Virus record (IMG/VR): IMGVR_UViG_3300043331_000752
Location: 1-60,379 of that record
Source of the DNA: a virus
Direction: 5' to 3' (one strand)
Length of the DNA: 60,379 nt
Shown here: in pieces, positions 8,033 through 15,945 of the stretch
Layout: every line of letters begins with the position of its first letter
How positions within the stretch are numbered: position 1 is the stretch's first letter
Made by a program: the position numbers and the translations under genes
The notes under the pieces: model-generated
The model's database searches: none
Told to the model about the DNA's origin: nothing
Seen by the model: the letters and a program-made list of their open reading frames with translations, nothing else

Positions 8033-9109
8033 CTATTCCTCGAACCCGATGGCGCGCCGCGGCTTCGCGGTCAGCATCGGGGCGATGGCGGCCTTGATTG
8101 CGGCGAACCCGGCCTGCACGGTGCGCCGGACGTCCGCGCGCTCGCGGATCGTCTCCGGGTCCACGCCCGTCATTAGGAGGCGCGCGCGCTCCACGAGGGC
8201 GGCGAGCGCGCCGTCCTCGGTCAGGTTGCGGGCGCGGAACGTGTCGAGGAACTCCTTGACCCGGGCCAGCGACGAATCGCGGAAGACCTGCGGCTTGCCG
8301 TTCGCGCGGTCGGTCATCTTGTCGACCATCTCGTCCACGACCTCGCTCATGGCGACGCGCAGCGCGGTCTGCACGTCCTCGAACGCGTCCGCCATGCTGC
8401 GCTCGAACTCCTGCGCCGCGCGGCTGGCGAGCGCGCCGCTGATGCGGGCGAGCTGGGCGTCCGGCACGCCGAACGCGATGTAGGACCACCGAAAATCGAA
8501 GAACCGCTCGACGACGTCGGGCGACGGGTACTCGTCCGGGTTGAAGTGCGGGCCGAGGCGCTGGCGGGCGTCCTCCTGCAGGCGCGGGTACGCGGCGACG
8601 AACGCCGCGACGAGCGGCCGGCGCTGCGCCACGAACGCGGTGAGCGTCGCGTCCACCTCGGCGACGAGCCCGAGCCCGAGCAGGTAGACGCCGTGCCGGA
8701 AGAACGTCGCGGGCAGCGCCTTCTGGTAGATGTACCGGCGCGCGTCGTTGTCCAGGCGGCGGATGGCCTGGAGCGCGTCGGACTCGAGGATGATCTTGGC
8801 GACGCGGATCATGTCCTTGTCGGCCTCCACTTCGACGGCGTCCGTGCTGAGGCGCCGCCGCGTGCCGAGCCGGGACATCGTGACGGACAGGCAGACCGCG
8901 CGCTGCAACAGCTCCAGGCCGCCGCGCGGCGCCTCGGGCGCGGGCATCGCCGCGCGCGCGGCCCCGTCGGGGTCCGTGCCGTTCTGCATCGCGGCCACGC
9001 GGGCCGCGCGCTTGACCGCGACGCGCTGGCGGGAGCCGGCGCGGTCGAACTCGGGCGACGTCGGACGCCGGGCGGGCGCGGGTGTCGTCGACTTCGTCTT
9101 GGTGGCCAT
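8033..9109 (-). CDS. DUF3150-like protein
   Basis: 358 residues. After a low-complexity N-terminus, a conserved-looking core runs from VTMSRLGTRRRLS through a helical middle with YLLGLGLVAEVD to YPSPDVVERFFDFRWSYIAF (residues about 80-215). This resembles DUF3150, a family seen with AAA+ ATPases in plasmids and phages. The role is unknown. It closes the cassette that begins with the Ycf46-like ATPase at 12224. Family assignment is from memory of the pattern and is moderate. Confidence 0.6.
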   Translation of the reverse strand: MATKTKSTTPAPARRPTSPEFDRAGSRQRVAVKRAARVAAMQNGTDPDGAARAAMPAPEAPRGGLELLQRAVCLSVTMSRLGTRRRLSTDAVEVEADKDMIRVAKIILESDALQAIRRLDNDARRYIYQKALPATFFRHGVYLLGLGLVAEVDATLTAFVAQRRPLVAAFVAAYPRLQEDARQRLGPHFNPDEYPSPDVVERFFDFRWSYIAFGVPDAQLARISGALASRAAQEFERSMADAFEDVQTALRVAMSEVVDEMVDKMTDRANGKPQVFRDSSLARVKEFLDTFRARNLTEDGALAALVERARLLMTGVDPETIRERADVRRTVQAGFAAIKAAIAPMLTAKPRRAIGFEE

Positions 9110-9159
9110 TTGTGCATGGCTCCTCTCTGGACGCGCCGCGATGGGCGCGTCCGGGGCGT

Positions 9160-9390
9160 TTAGTGGGTGTGCGTCTCGAATCCGTCGTGGGTGTGGGAGT
9201 GGCCCGCGTCCGCGTCGTGGGTGTGCGGACGCGCCTCCGGCCGGCGCGTCGTCGTGGTCGTGCCGCCCTGGAGCGTGCGCATCTGCGCCAGGAAGGCGTC
9301 CGCGTTGGCGTGGTTGGGCGCGGACACGTCATCCGTCTCCGTCTTGATCGAGCCGTCGCGCAGGAGCGTCAGGCGAATCCGGTCAGCCAT
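9160..9390 (-). CDS. DUF2997-like small protein with His-rich tail
   Basis: 76 residues. The N-terminal half (MADRIRLTLLRDGSIKTETD, then H..ADAFLAQM) matches DUF2997: a short beta segment with the DG turn, a histidine and a helix. The C-terminal half is unusual: about 25 residues rich in His, Thr and Asp (HTHDADAGHSHTHD), probably metal-binding. DUF2997 genes commonly neighbour DUF1257 and Ycf46-like ATPase genes, as here. Confidence 0.6.
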   Translation of the reverse strand: MADRIRLTLLRDGSIKTETDDVSAPNHANADAFLAQMRTLQGGTTTTTRRPEARPHTHDADAGHSHTHDGFETHTH

Positions 9391-9673
9391 GCGTCACGTC
9401 CTCCTGCCCCCGGGCGGCGGGGGCGGTCTGGTTGAGCACCGCGCGGAGGTCGTCCGTCATCGCGAGGCCCCACGCGTCGCCGAGCGTGCCGAGCGCCCAG
9501 CAGAGCGCCTTGAGCTCGCGGCGCACGGCGACGTGGGTGGGGATCTCGCGGAGGCGCGCCGCCAGGTAGCGGGCGCGCCGGAGCAGCGTGGCCAGGTGCT
9601 GCCGCTCGTCGGCCGGGCGGTTGATGACCGTCCGCGCCGGCGTCGGCGTGCGGGTGTCCGTCTGCGGGATCAT
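9383..9673 (-). CDS. Small helical protein of the AAA cassette
   Basis: 96 residues, mostly helical (RRARYLAARLREIP, RELKALCWALGTLGDAWGL). It overlaps the next gene by eight bases. I do not recognise it. Confidence 0.6.
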   Translation of the reverse strand: MIPQTDTRTPTPARTVINRPADERQHLATLLRRARYLAARLREIPTHVAVRRELKALCWALGTLGDAWGLAMTDDLRAVLNQTAPAARGQEDVTHG

Positions 9674-9681
9674 GGGCGGGG

Positions 9682-10053
9682 TCACTCCTCCCGGACGAGG
9701 ACCAGCGTCGTCTCGCCGTCTGCGGTCGTTTCTTCCTCGACGGCCCACCCGTGCTGCGCCGCCGAGAACCCGACGACGATCCGGGCATAGGCCGTCTTGA
9801 GGGACGTGATGATCTCCGCGCGGCGCGCCTCCGTGACGCCCGCGACGGTGACGAGGTCCGCCCCGATGGCGACGCGCGCGCCGTCCGGGGTGGTGAACAG
9901 GACGCCGTCGGGCACGGGCTCGCCCGAGCGGTGGCGGTACACGGGCTGGCGCGTCGCGTGGACCCCGAACCGGTCGTAGATCGCGGCCAGCAAGAGGTCG
10001 CGCTGCGCCGCCTCCAATTTCGCGGTGGTGCGGCTCACAGTCCAACAGGGCAT
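9682..10053 (-). CDS. DUF1257 (Ycf35)-like protein
   Basis: 123 residues. The N-terminus MPCWTVSRTTAKLEAAQRDL leads into LLLAAIYDRFG, and the C-terminal part has YARIVVGFSAAQHGWAVEEE followed by a beta strand. This layout resembles DUF1257/Ycf35, often encoded next to DUF2997 and Ycf46-type ATPases in cyanobacteria, plastids and phages. Function unknown. The similarity is weak in the middle, so the assignment rests partly on the neighbours. Confidence 0.55.
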   Translation of the reverse strand: MPCWTVSRTTAKLEAAQRDLLLAAIYDRFGVHATRQPVYRHRSGEPVPDGVLFTTPDGARVAIGADLVTVAGVTEARRAEIITSLKTAYARIVVGFSAAQHGWAVEEETTADGETTLVLVREE

Positions 10054-10056
10054 GGG

Positions 10057-10281
10057 TCAGGCCTCCTCTCGGGCGACGACCTCGGGCGGCGCGAGAGGCG
10101 CCGGCGGGAGGCGCCGCAGTTTGATGACGACTTCGGTGAGGCGCTCGCCGCCGCGCCGCGTGGCGAGCACCGCGCGCTTCGCGGCGATGCCGGGCTCGTT
10201 GCCCGTGACGCGGACGGGCGCGGCCTCGCGCCAGTACTTCCCGTTGAGGTAGGCGACGGTGGCCATCCAGAGCGCGGGCAT
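10057..10281 (-). CDS. Small protein of unknown function
   Basis: 74 residues from ATG 10281, three bases upstream of the DUF1257-like gene. It has a short beta-rich body with VIKLRRLPPAPLAPPEVV at the end. No family recognised. Confidence 0.55.
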   Translation of the reverse strand: MPALWMATVAYLNGKYWREAAPVRVTGNEPGIAAKRAVLATRRGGERLTEVVIKLRRLPPAPLAPPEVVAREEA

Positions 10282-10284
10282 GGC

Positions 10285-10689
10285 TCAGACGCCCTCCGCC
10301 GGCGCGGGCACGATCCGGTGGATCTCCTGCAGCCGCTCGAACTCCGAGAACTCCAGCGCCGGGTGCATCCCGGACGCATAGCGCGCCGTCTGCCAGCTGT
10401 ACTGCGCGGGATGAATGCGGACCTTCCGCCACCGCTGCCCGCGCGTGTCGAGCCACGCGGTGTCCTCGGTGACGGTCCCGAAGCCGTCATAGACGACGGG
10501 CGCGGTCGTGTAGCGCGTCGCGCGGCCCTCCACGCGATACAGCGCCTCGCGGAGGTCGGTCAGCCGCTCGGCGAGGACGTCCGCCATCGCGCGCTCGCGC
10601 GCGCCGTGGCTCCGCGCCAGAGCCGCCTGCGTCTCGTCGAGCGCGGCGAACAGGGAGTGGATCAGGTCGAGGGTCGCCGACGTGGACAT
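10285..10689 (-). CDS. Unknown protein downstream of the AAA ATPase
   Basis: 134 residues, starting just after the ATPase stop. A helical N-terminus (residues 1-55) is followed by a beta-rich segment with WLDTRGQRWRKVRIHPAQYS. No family recognised. Its spot between the ATPase and the DUF1257-like gene suggests that it belongs to the same functional group. Confidence 0.6.
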   Translation of the reverse strand: MSTSATLDLIHSLFAALDETQAALARSHGARERAMADVLAERLTDLREALYRVEGRATRYTTAPVVYDGFGTVTEDTAWLDTRGQRWRKVRIHPAQYSWQTARYASGMHPALEFSEFERLQEIHRIVPAPAEGV

Positions 10690-10691
10690 GG

Positions 10692-12224
10692 CTACTCCCT
10701 CCCCGCGAGCGCGCGCCGCGTCGTCGGGCGCGCACCGCTGCTGGTCGTCAAGGTGCGGCTGTACACACCGGGCGTGGACGCGGACAGGAACCGGCCGGCG
10801 GCCTGCCCGCGCAGGCGCTCGATGGTGTCCGCGTCGCTCTTGGCGATTGGCACCACGTAGGCCGCCGCGTCGAGCAACGACGCCCCCAGCGCGTGGGCGT
10901 TGTCCACGCAATTCCGGACGTCCGCGCCCGTCCAGTCCGTGTCGTCGGGCCGCGGCTGCGTCGGGTCCACCGACGAGTAGCGCGCGAGCGTGAGCCTCCA
11001 GATGGCGCTCAATTCCTCCCGCGTGGGCAGGTCGAAGTACCACAGGCCGCCACGCTGGAAACGGCGGCGCACCTCGGGCTTGAGGACGGCCAGGTCATTG
11101 CACGTCGCGGCGAACAGCGCGCCGCCCGGGCCCGCGAGCGAGTAGATCATCTTGAACAGCGCCCGAATGCGGGCCTCGGAGCCGCCCACGTAGCGGTCCG
11201 CCGTCGCGTTCAGGTCCGCGACGACGCCGAGCGTGTCGAACTCCACGGAGAGCGCGGTCGTGAGGAACGTCTTGCCGGTGCCGGGCGCGCCGAGGGCGAG
11301 GAACCCGACGTAGTCGCGGTCCTCCATCTCGCGGCAAATGACGCCCAGCCGGTCCTTGGCGGTGCCCGACGAGTCGCCCTCGCCGGCGGTGCCGCCCATC
11401 ATCTTCTCGAACTCGTCCAGCCGGACGATCAGACGCGGCCGGCGCGGGCCGGCGAAGTAGCGGCGCGCCCACTCCTTGAAGGCCGCGTTCCCGCCGATGG
11501 CGTCGAACCCGACGCGGCCTCGGTCGACGGCGAGCCCGGGCGTGGCCTCGATCGCCACGCGACGCCGCTCGCGCAGATCCGCGATGTCCAGCCCGGTGGA
11601 CCGGACGGCCATCGCCACCACCTGTTCCACGGACGACTCGGACAGGAGCCCGCGCACGGAGTCGACAGCGCGGGCGACGGTCGCGGGCGGCGTGTCGTCG
11701 CCCGCGACGTCTTGGACGACGCGCGTCAGCGTCGCGTCGTCCGGGGCCGGCTCGTCCAGCATGACGACGTCCGGCGCCAGCTCGGGCGTGAACGTGAACG
11801 CCGGGCCGAGGAGCACCACCGTGCGCGGCGCGGGCTTGCCCGTCTCCGCGTCGCGCGTGCCCTTGAGGGCGTCGCGAAGGTTCCAGAGCGCCTGCGCCGG
11901 GCCGGGCGGGTCGCTCGGGCTGAAGTGGCGGTGGGCGTGGACGAGGAACAGCACGCTGCGCGGCAACATCTTGGGCGCGCTCATCAGGACCTCGGCGAGC
12001 TTGGCCCCGACGGGCGGCACGCCGAGCGAGGCGACCAGCGCCTCGCCGCGCCCGGTGACGGGCCGGAGGCCGCCCGCGATGTCCCACGCGGCGGCGGCGG
12101 TCTCGCCGTTCAAGGCCTCGACCAGCCGCGCTATCGTCGCGGTCGCGTCGGGCGTCGTGATGGCGAGGAGCGGCGTGTCGGCGTTGCGGGCGTGTTTGAA
12201 CGTGGTGACGAGGTCGCTGGACAT
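10692..12224 (-). CDS. Ycf46-like AAA+ ATPase with permuted motif order
   Basis: 510 residues from ATG 12224 (AAGGAG nine bases upstream). An ATGA-linked start at 12299 would add 25 Pro-rich residues. Residues 1-235 match the N-terminal Ycf46 region, an ATPase-like remnant with VLLGPAFTFTPELAPDVVML. The AAA+ core begins at GFDAIGGNAAFKEWARR (239-255), but next comes LIVRLDEFEKMMGG (265-278) and GDSSGT (283-288), normally the Walker B block; Walker A GAPGTGKT is later, at 312-319. Then YVGGSE (345-350), ATCND (373-377, sensor 1) and RRRF (386-389, arginine finger) follow in normal order. All key residues are present, so an active ATPase is likely. Confidence 0.85.
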   Translation of the reverse strand: MSSDLVTTFKHARNADTPLLAITTPDATATIARLVEALNGETAAAAWDIAGGLRPVTGRGEALVASLGVPPVGAKLAEVLMSAPKMLPRSVLFLVHAHRHFSPSDPPGPAQALWNLRDALKGTRDAETGKPAPRTVVLLGPAFTFTPELAPDVVMLDEPAPDDATLTRVVQDVAGDDTPPATVARAVDSVRGLLSESSVEQVVAMAVRSTGLDIADLRERRRVAIEATPGLAVDRGRVGFDAIGGNAAFKEWARRYFAGPRRPRLIVRLDEFEKMMGGTAGEGDSSGTAKDRLGVICREMEDRDYVGFLALGAPGTGKTFLTTALSVEFDTLGVVADLNATADRYVGGSEARIRALFKMIYSLAGPGGALFAATCNDLAVLKPEVRRRFQRGGLWYFDLPTREELSAIWRLTLARYSSVDPTQPRPDDTDWTGADVRNCVDNAHALGASLLDAAAYVVPIAKSDADTIERLRGQAAGRFLSASTPGVYSRTLTTSSGARPTTRRALAGRE

Positions 12225-12295
12225 GGCGTCAGGCTCCTTGTCTGGACGGCCGGGGCGCGGCCCGTCCGAGTGTGGGGGTGGGTCAGGAAACGTGG

Positions 12296-12418
12296 TCATC
12301 GGTCGTCTTCCGCCTGATCGTCGACGCCGGTCAGCCCGGCGAGAAAGAGCGCGGTCGCCAGGCCGCCGAGCAGCCAGGCCACGATCGCGAGCAGCACGAG
12401 CCACACCATGTCCGTCAT
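12296..12418 (-). CDS. Small single-pass membrane protein
   Basis: 40 residues. One hydrophobic segment, WLVLLAIVAWLLGGLATALF, is followed by an acidic tail DDQAEDDR. ATG 12418 overlaps the upstream stop (ATGA), and its own stop overlaps a possible early start of the ATPase gene. No family recognised. Confidence 0.6.
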   Translation of the reverse strand: MTDMVWLVLLAIVAWLLGGLATALFLAGLTGVDDQAEDDR

Positions 12419-12699
12419 GGCCGCACCTCCTGGTGGCACGTGGGACACGTCGCGGGCGCGGGCGTGTCGGTGAAGACGGCGACGATCGTGTCGCCGCGGT
12501 CGGCTTGACACGCGCGGCACTGCTGCCGGTAGAGGCCAATCGTGCCGCGCACACGGACGTAGTAGTCGGCGGGCGGTGCGGCCGGCGCGGGGCCGGCCGC
12601 GCGGTCGTGAGTGAGCACGCGCCGCGCGCGGCACGGACCGCACGGCGGGCGCGACGGGACGGGCAGGATCTCGGGCGTCTCGACCACGGGGGGCGTCAT
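12415..12699 (-). CDS. Small protein with three CxxC motifs
   Basis: 94 residues, ATG 12699 with GGAGGACGCC upstream. CGPC, CRAC and CPTC pairs plus a histidine suggest one or two zinc ribbons. An Ala/Pro-rich linker separates the first pair from the rest. No family recognised. Confidence 0.6.
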   Translation of the reverse strand: MTPPVVETPEILPVPSRPPCGPCRARRVLTHDRAAGPAPAAPPADYYVRVRGTIGLYRQQCRACQADRGDTIVAVFTDTPAPATCPTCHQEVRP

Positions 12700-12863
12700 G
12701 GCGTCCTCCGGTTCCGGTTGGGCCTGACACGAGGCCGGTGTGGGTGAGATGGGAGACGCCCCGGCCGCGCGTTGCACGCGGCGCGGGGACGTCGGACGGG
12801 GTCTCAGAACTCGGATGTCGAGGCGGGGGGTGCTGCGGGGCTGAGGGAAACGCGCGCGGCGCG

Positions 12864-13550
12864 TTAGTCCGCCTGCTCGGACGACGCGGCCTTGTCGCTC
12901 GCCTTCTTCGTCGTCGCGGCCTTCTTCTTCGTCGCGGCGGGCTTCGGCGCGGGGCGAGGCCCGGGGTGCCCGTTGCCGTTCGTCTTCTTCGCCGCCTTGG
13001 CCGTCTTCTTCTCCGCCTTGGCCGTCTTCGCTTTGGGCGGCTTCGGCTTCTTCGCCGCCTTGGCCGTCTTCTCCGGCTCCGGCTTGGCCTCGACGTTGAC
13101 GGTCTGCCCGTGCTTCAGCGCGGAGAGGAACGCGGCGACCAGCTTGGCGCGATCGCCGCCGTGCGTCGGGCGGCAGTAGAACTGGCCCTGCTCGCCGCTG
13201 GCGAGTGTGAAATCGAATGAGGACTTGCCGGGGATGACGGTGATCGCCATGGTCAGGCCTCCTGAGAGAGTGAGGGTGAACGTCTCGGCGGCGTGGCGCG
13301 CCGTCCGGGCGACGACGTGTCGCCGCCGCACGCCGTCCGCGTCGCGGACGAGCGCGACGACGGTGGCGCGCGGGGGCATCGGGGCCAGGCCCCGGTTCAC
13401 GCGCGCGTGGTTGTCGGCACACGCGAGCGAACAGTGGAGCGACGTCCGAAAGAGCGGGCGGAACCGCACGGGACACGGCGGGTAATGACAGGTGCGCCAG
13501 CCGTCGCCGTCGTCGGGCTGGGCGGCCAACAGGTCAGCGAGCGTCGCCAT
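12864..13550 (-). CDS. Zinc-finger plus histone-H1-like protein, possibly two nested products
   Basis: Open from ATG 13550 (228 residues). Residues 1-100 contain CHYPPCPVRF and LHCSLACADNH, a likely zinc-binding site. In the same frame the ATG at 13250 has a near-perfect Shine-Dalgarno (AGGAGG, seven bases upstream) and would yield 128 residues: a compact domain starting MAITVIPGKSSFDF, then a Lys/Ala/Pro-rich tail (KAAKKPKPPKAKTAKAEKKT) like bacterial histone-H1-type DNA-binding tails. Either one fused protein or a full-length and a short product are made. The tail should bind nucleic acid non-specifically. Confidence 0.65.
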   Translation of the reverse strand: MATLADLLAAQPDDGDGWRTCHYPPCPVRFRPLFRTSLHCSLACADNHARVNRGLAPMPPRATVVALVRDADGVRRRHVVARTARHAAETFTLTLSGGLTMAITVIPGKSSFDFTLASGEQGQFYCRPTHGGDRAKLVAAFLSALKHGQTVNVEAKPEPEKTAKAAKKPKPPKAKTAKAEKKTAKAAKKTNGNGHPGPRPAPKPAATKKKAATTKKASDKAASSEQAD

Positions 13551-13800
13551 CGGACGGATCCGCCTCGCCGTCGTCGGCGTCGGGCGCCTCGGCCTCCAGT
13601 TCGGCGAGCCAGTTGGCGACGAGATCGCGGACGTGCTCGCCGAGCCACCCGCCCTCGCGGCCCTCCAACTGGGCGAGGACGGTCCGGCGGATGTACTCCG
13701 TGGGCTGGGCGTTCCGCAGGAGCTCGGCAGCCTCGTCCAGCAGCGCCAGGGCTTCCTCGACGGCGTCGATCCGGTCGGCGGGCGTGATGCGCAGGGCCAT
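13534..13800 (-). CDS. Small acidic protein
   Basis: 88 residues with GGGAGG upstream. Helical, with a strongly acidic C-terminus (ELEAEAPDADDGEADPSDGD). It overlaps the start of the next gene by 17 bases. No family recognised. Confidence 0.6.
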   Translation of the reverse strand: MALRITPADRIDAVEEALALLDEAAELLRNAQPTEYIRRTVLAQLEGREGGWLGEHVRDLVANWLAELEAEAPDADDGEADPSDGDAR

Positions 13801-13803
13801 GGC

Positions 13804-14268
13804 TCAGTCCCTCCCGAATCCGAGCGGCAGATCGGCGCCCTCGGACTCCTCGACGGCGGTGGTCAGCGCGGCGACGTCGTCCTCGTCCGGCTCCAGGTCG
13901 ATGTTGCAGAGCGTGTCCAGCTTCTCGCCGAGCGCGGACTGCGTCAGGTTCTCGGGCAGGTTGTCCTTCCACGCCTCGTACTCGTCGCGCACGTCCTTGA
14001 TCTCGCCGATGGCGGTGACGAGTTGGTCCCGCGCGGCGATCAGGTCGTCCAGCGCGCGACGCGCGGCGGCCGTCGCGTCGTTCCACCGCGCGGACCGCGA
14101 CTTCGGGCGGACGCGCTTCGGGCGCGGGGCCGGCTGGGGCGGCGACGCCTCGGGCTGGCTCGGCGCGTCGGTGAGGGTGAGCGTGTTCGCCGCGTGCTCC
14201 GGGGCGCAGTAGGCGTACAGCGCGGAGTGGACGGGACACACGTCGAGACGCTTCGCGGTCGTCGTCAT
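13804..14268 (-). CDS. Coiled-coil phage protein with EYxxWxDNLPENL motif
   Basis: 154 residues. The N-terminus has CPVHSALYAYC, possibly zinc-binding, then a Pro/Ala linker. Residues about 65-125 form a helix ending in DEYEAWKDNLPENL, a motif I have met in many phage and plasmid proteins of unknown role. The C-terminus is acidic. Confidence 0.65.
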   Translation of the reverse strand: MTTTAKRLDVCPVHSALYAYCAPEHAANTLTLTDAPSQPEASPPQPAPRPKRVRPKSRSARWNDATAAARRALDDLIAARDQLVTAIGEIKDVRDEYEAWKDNLPENLTQSALGEKLDTLCNIDLEPDEDDVAALTTAVEESEGADLPLGFGRD

Positions 14269-14302
14269 GGGTGTGGGCTCCCTTTGGCCCGGGTCGGGCC
14301 GG

Positions 14303-14515
14303 TTAGAGGTTGAACGCGAGGCGGATGGCGCGCGCGGTCGCGGCGTCCACCGTCTTCCGCCGGAGGCGACGCGCCCGGTCGGCCGGGCGTTCCGTCCACC
14401 GGTCGTAGGGCCACAGGCTGCCCGCGCCGCCCGATTCGGCGGCGCGTTGCGTGCGTTCGTTCTGGACGATGGCGGAACGGGACAGGGCGCGAATCGCCGT
14501 CGCCGACAGGTTCAT
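14303..14515 (-). CDS. Small basic protein
   Basis: 70 residues. ATG 14515 overlaps the upstream stop (ATGA). Rich in arginine and alanine, mostly helical, with SLWPYDRWTERPADRARRL in the centre. No family recognised. Confidence 0.5.
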   Translation of the reverse strand: MNLSATAIRALSRSAIVQNERTQRAAESGGAGSLWPYDRWTERPADRARRLRRKTVDAATARAIRLAFNL

Positions 14516-14832
14516 CGGCGACCTCCCTTTCGATCCCAGCGGTCTCGATCCCGTGCCGTCCATGTCAGGCGATGGCACGGAGACGTCCACTTCATCCGGC
14601 CCAGGGTGACGACGCCGTCGCGGACGCGACGGCGACAGACGAACCACGTGGCGCCGCAGCGCCGGCACGTGCGGCGGTACGTCTGCGCCTCGGTCTCGGT
14701 CGTGCGCGGGCAGCGGAGCCGCGTCAGCCCGCCGCAGCAGGGGACGAACGTGGTGATGACGTCCGACCCGCGACGGGTCGGCGCATTGGTGAAGGTCCGG
14801 TACGACGTCGGCCAGAACGTGCGCGCGGTCAT
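14512..14832 (-). CDS. Zinc-ribbon protein
   Basis: 106 residues, ATGA-coupled at both ends. PCCGGLTRLRC and CRRCGATWFVC give two cysteine pairs for a zinc ribbon, set in a basic, tryptophan-containing sequence. Probably nucleic-acid binding; the exact role is unknown. Confidence 0.6.
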   Translation of the reverse strand: MTARTFWPTSYRTFTNAPTRRGSDVITTFVPCCGGLTRLRCPRTTETEAQTYRRTCRRCGATWFVCRRRVRDGVVTLGRMKWTSPCHRLTWTARDRDRWDRKGGRR

Positions 14833-14984
14833 CGGCCGGCCTCCTCACGCTTCCGGGCGTCGGTGTAGCCGTCGCGGTAGCCGATGGCGTACCAGGTCCG
14901 GGTGTCGATGGCCTTGGCGGGCTCGTGGTTCCTGGCGTCGCGCTCGCCGTGGGCATAGCCGCGGTTGTAGATGTGCTCCGGCAT
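14829..14984 (-). CDS. Small protein with repeated GYxxGxxDAR motif
   Basis: 51 residues from ATG 14984 (AAGGAG upstream). The sequence holds RGYAHGERDAR and IGYRDGYTDAR, two copies of one short motif. This is the first well-supported gene of the operon that runs down to 6702. Family not recognised. Confidence 0.65.
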   Translation of the reverse strand: MPEHIYNRGYAHGERDARNHEPAKAIDTRTWYAIGYRDGYTDARKREEAGR

Positions 14985-15711
14985 GGTGTGGGCTCCTTGG
15001 TGCCCCGTGCGGGGCGGGTGTGGGTTTCGGCCTTCGATTCGGCCATCGTCAGGGCGCGTGTCACGCGCCGACCCGATCCACGGCGAGCAGGGCGTCGGCG
15101 GCATCGTCCAAGGTGTGGGACGTCCGTCGGCCTCGGGTGGCGCGCCGTCTGGCGTGCAGGGGGCGCTGGCGGGGCTCGTCGTGGATATGGGGTGCGCGCA
15201 TCGGGCGCGCGTCCGTCGGGCTCATGCGGGCCGCAGGTCGTGCGGGCTCCGGCTCGGGCTCACGGGCCGCTCTGAGGCCAGGCTGGCGTGAAGCGCGTAG
15301 GCCGCTCAGAGGCCGCGCGCCGTAGCGCGCGGGGTTCGTCACTCCGCGGGATCGTAGGCCGCGTCTCGCCGCCTCCCCCGCTCCGTGTCCCTCACGCGGG
15401 CTTTTGTCCGGTGCCCGCTCCGTCCGTCTCGTCGGGTCCGTCCGACTCCCGCTGGTCCGGCTCTCAGCCCGCGCCGTCCGGGTCTAGGCGCGTCGTATCG
15501 TCCGATTCGTTCGTATCGCACGATACGCTTATATAATGAAGGGACGGCGGGGAGAAATCAAGGTCTATCCTGCTCAATGAAAACGCGCAGTTAACCCGTC
15601 ACAGGCCGTGAGAATTCCGCGAAAATCACGGGTCCGCCGGCCCCGACGTGTGGCACGTCGAGACGTCCAGGGGCACCGCGCGCGTCGGAATCGACGCGCG
15701 CGCGTGGCGCG
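14985..15711. promoter_or_regulatory. Regulatory gap between the two early operons
   Basis: About 730 bases with no well-supported gene; a 53-residue minus-strand frame at 15061-15225 lacks a ribosome site. It holds two near-identical 15-bp elements, GGCCGCTCTGAGGCC at 15265-15279 and GGCCGCTCAGAGGCC at 15300-15314, and an AT-rich patch at 15490-15600 that stands out in this GC-rich genome. It probably carries the promoter for the genes from 14984 downwards. Confidence 0.6.
15494..15561. promoter_or_regulatory. Operator-like palindrome with overlapping promoter elements
   Basis: CGTATCG occurs at 15494-15500 and 15512-15518, and inverted at 15521-15527; the last two form the palindrome CGTATCGCACGATACG. 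A perfect TATAAT lies at 15532-15537 on the plus strand. On the minus strand TTGATT (15561-15556) is followed by AT-rich sequence that could serve as a -10. A repressor bound at the palindrome would cover the promoter. The direction of the functional promoter is not decided; the minus strand has genes directly downstream, the plus strand has none for 3 kb. Confidence 0.5.
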
Positions 15712-15945
15712 TTACAGCCCTTGCAGCGAGACGGGCGAGCCGTCGTCGTCGTCGTCGGGATCGACGCCGACCTCGCTCAGCCGGACGACGCCGGCGCGCG
15801 GGTGGACGCGCGCGTGCGGGAGCGCGAGCGGATCGTGCGGGAACGTGATGACGGCGGCATCATCGCCCACGGTGACGCGCACGACGAGGGCGCGCGCCGT
15901 CGAAATCAGGCTGACTGCAAAGTGCCGGTCGTGCGCAGCAGGCAT
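15712..15945 (-). CDS. Small protein of unknown function
   Basis: 77 residues. ATG 15945 has AGGAG eight bases upstream and lies inside the end of the ABC-GNAT gene (40-base overlap). Beta-rich, with a five-aspartate run near the C-terminus (DPDDDDDGSP). Last gene of the early operon. No family recognised. Confidence 0.55.
   Translation of the reverse strand: MPAAHDRHFAVSLISTARALVVRVTVGDDAAVITFPHDPLALPHARVHPRAGVVRLSEVGVDPDDDDDGSPVSLQGL

Noticed and set aside
15061-15342. A gene in the regulatory gap at 15 kb
   Set aside because: The 93-codon minus frame is Arg/Pro-rich, lacks a ribosome site at either ATG and contains the direct repeats; more likely non-coding.
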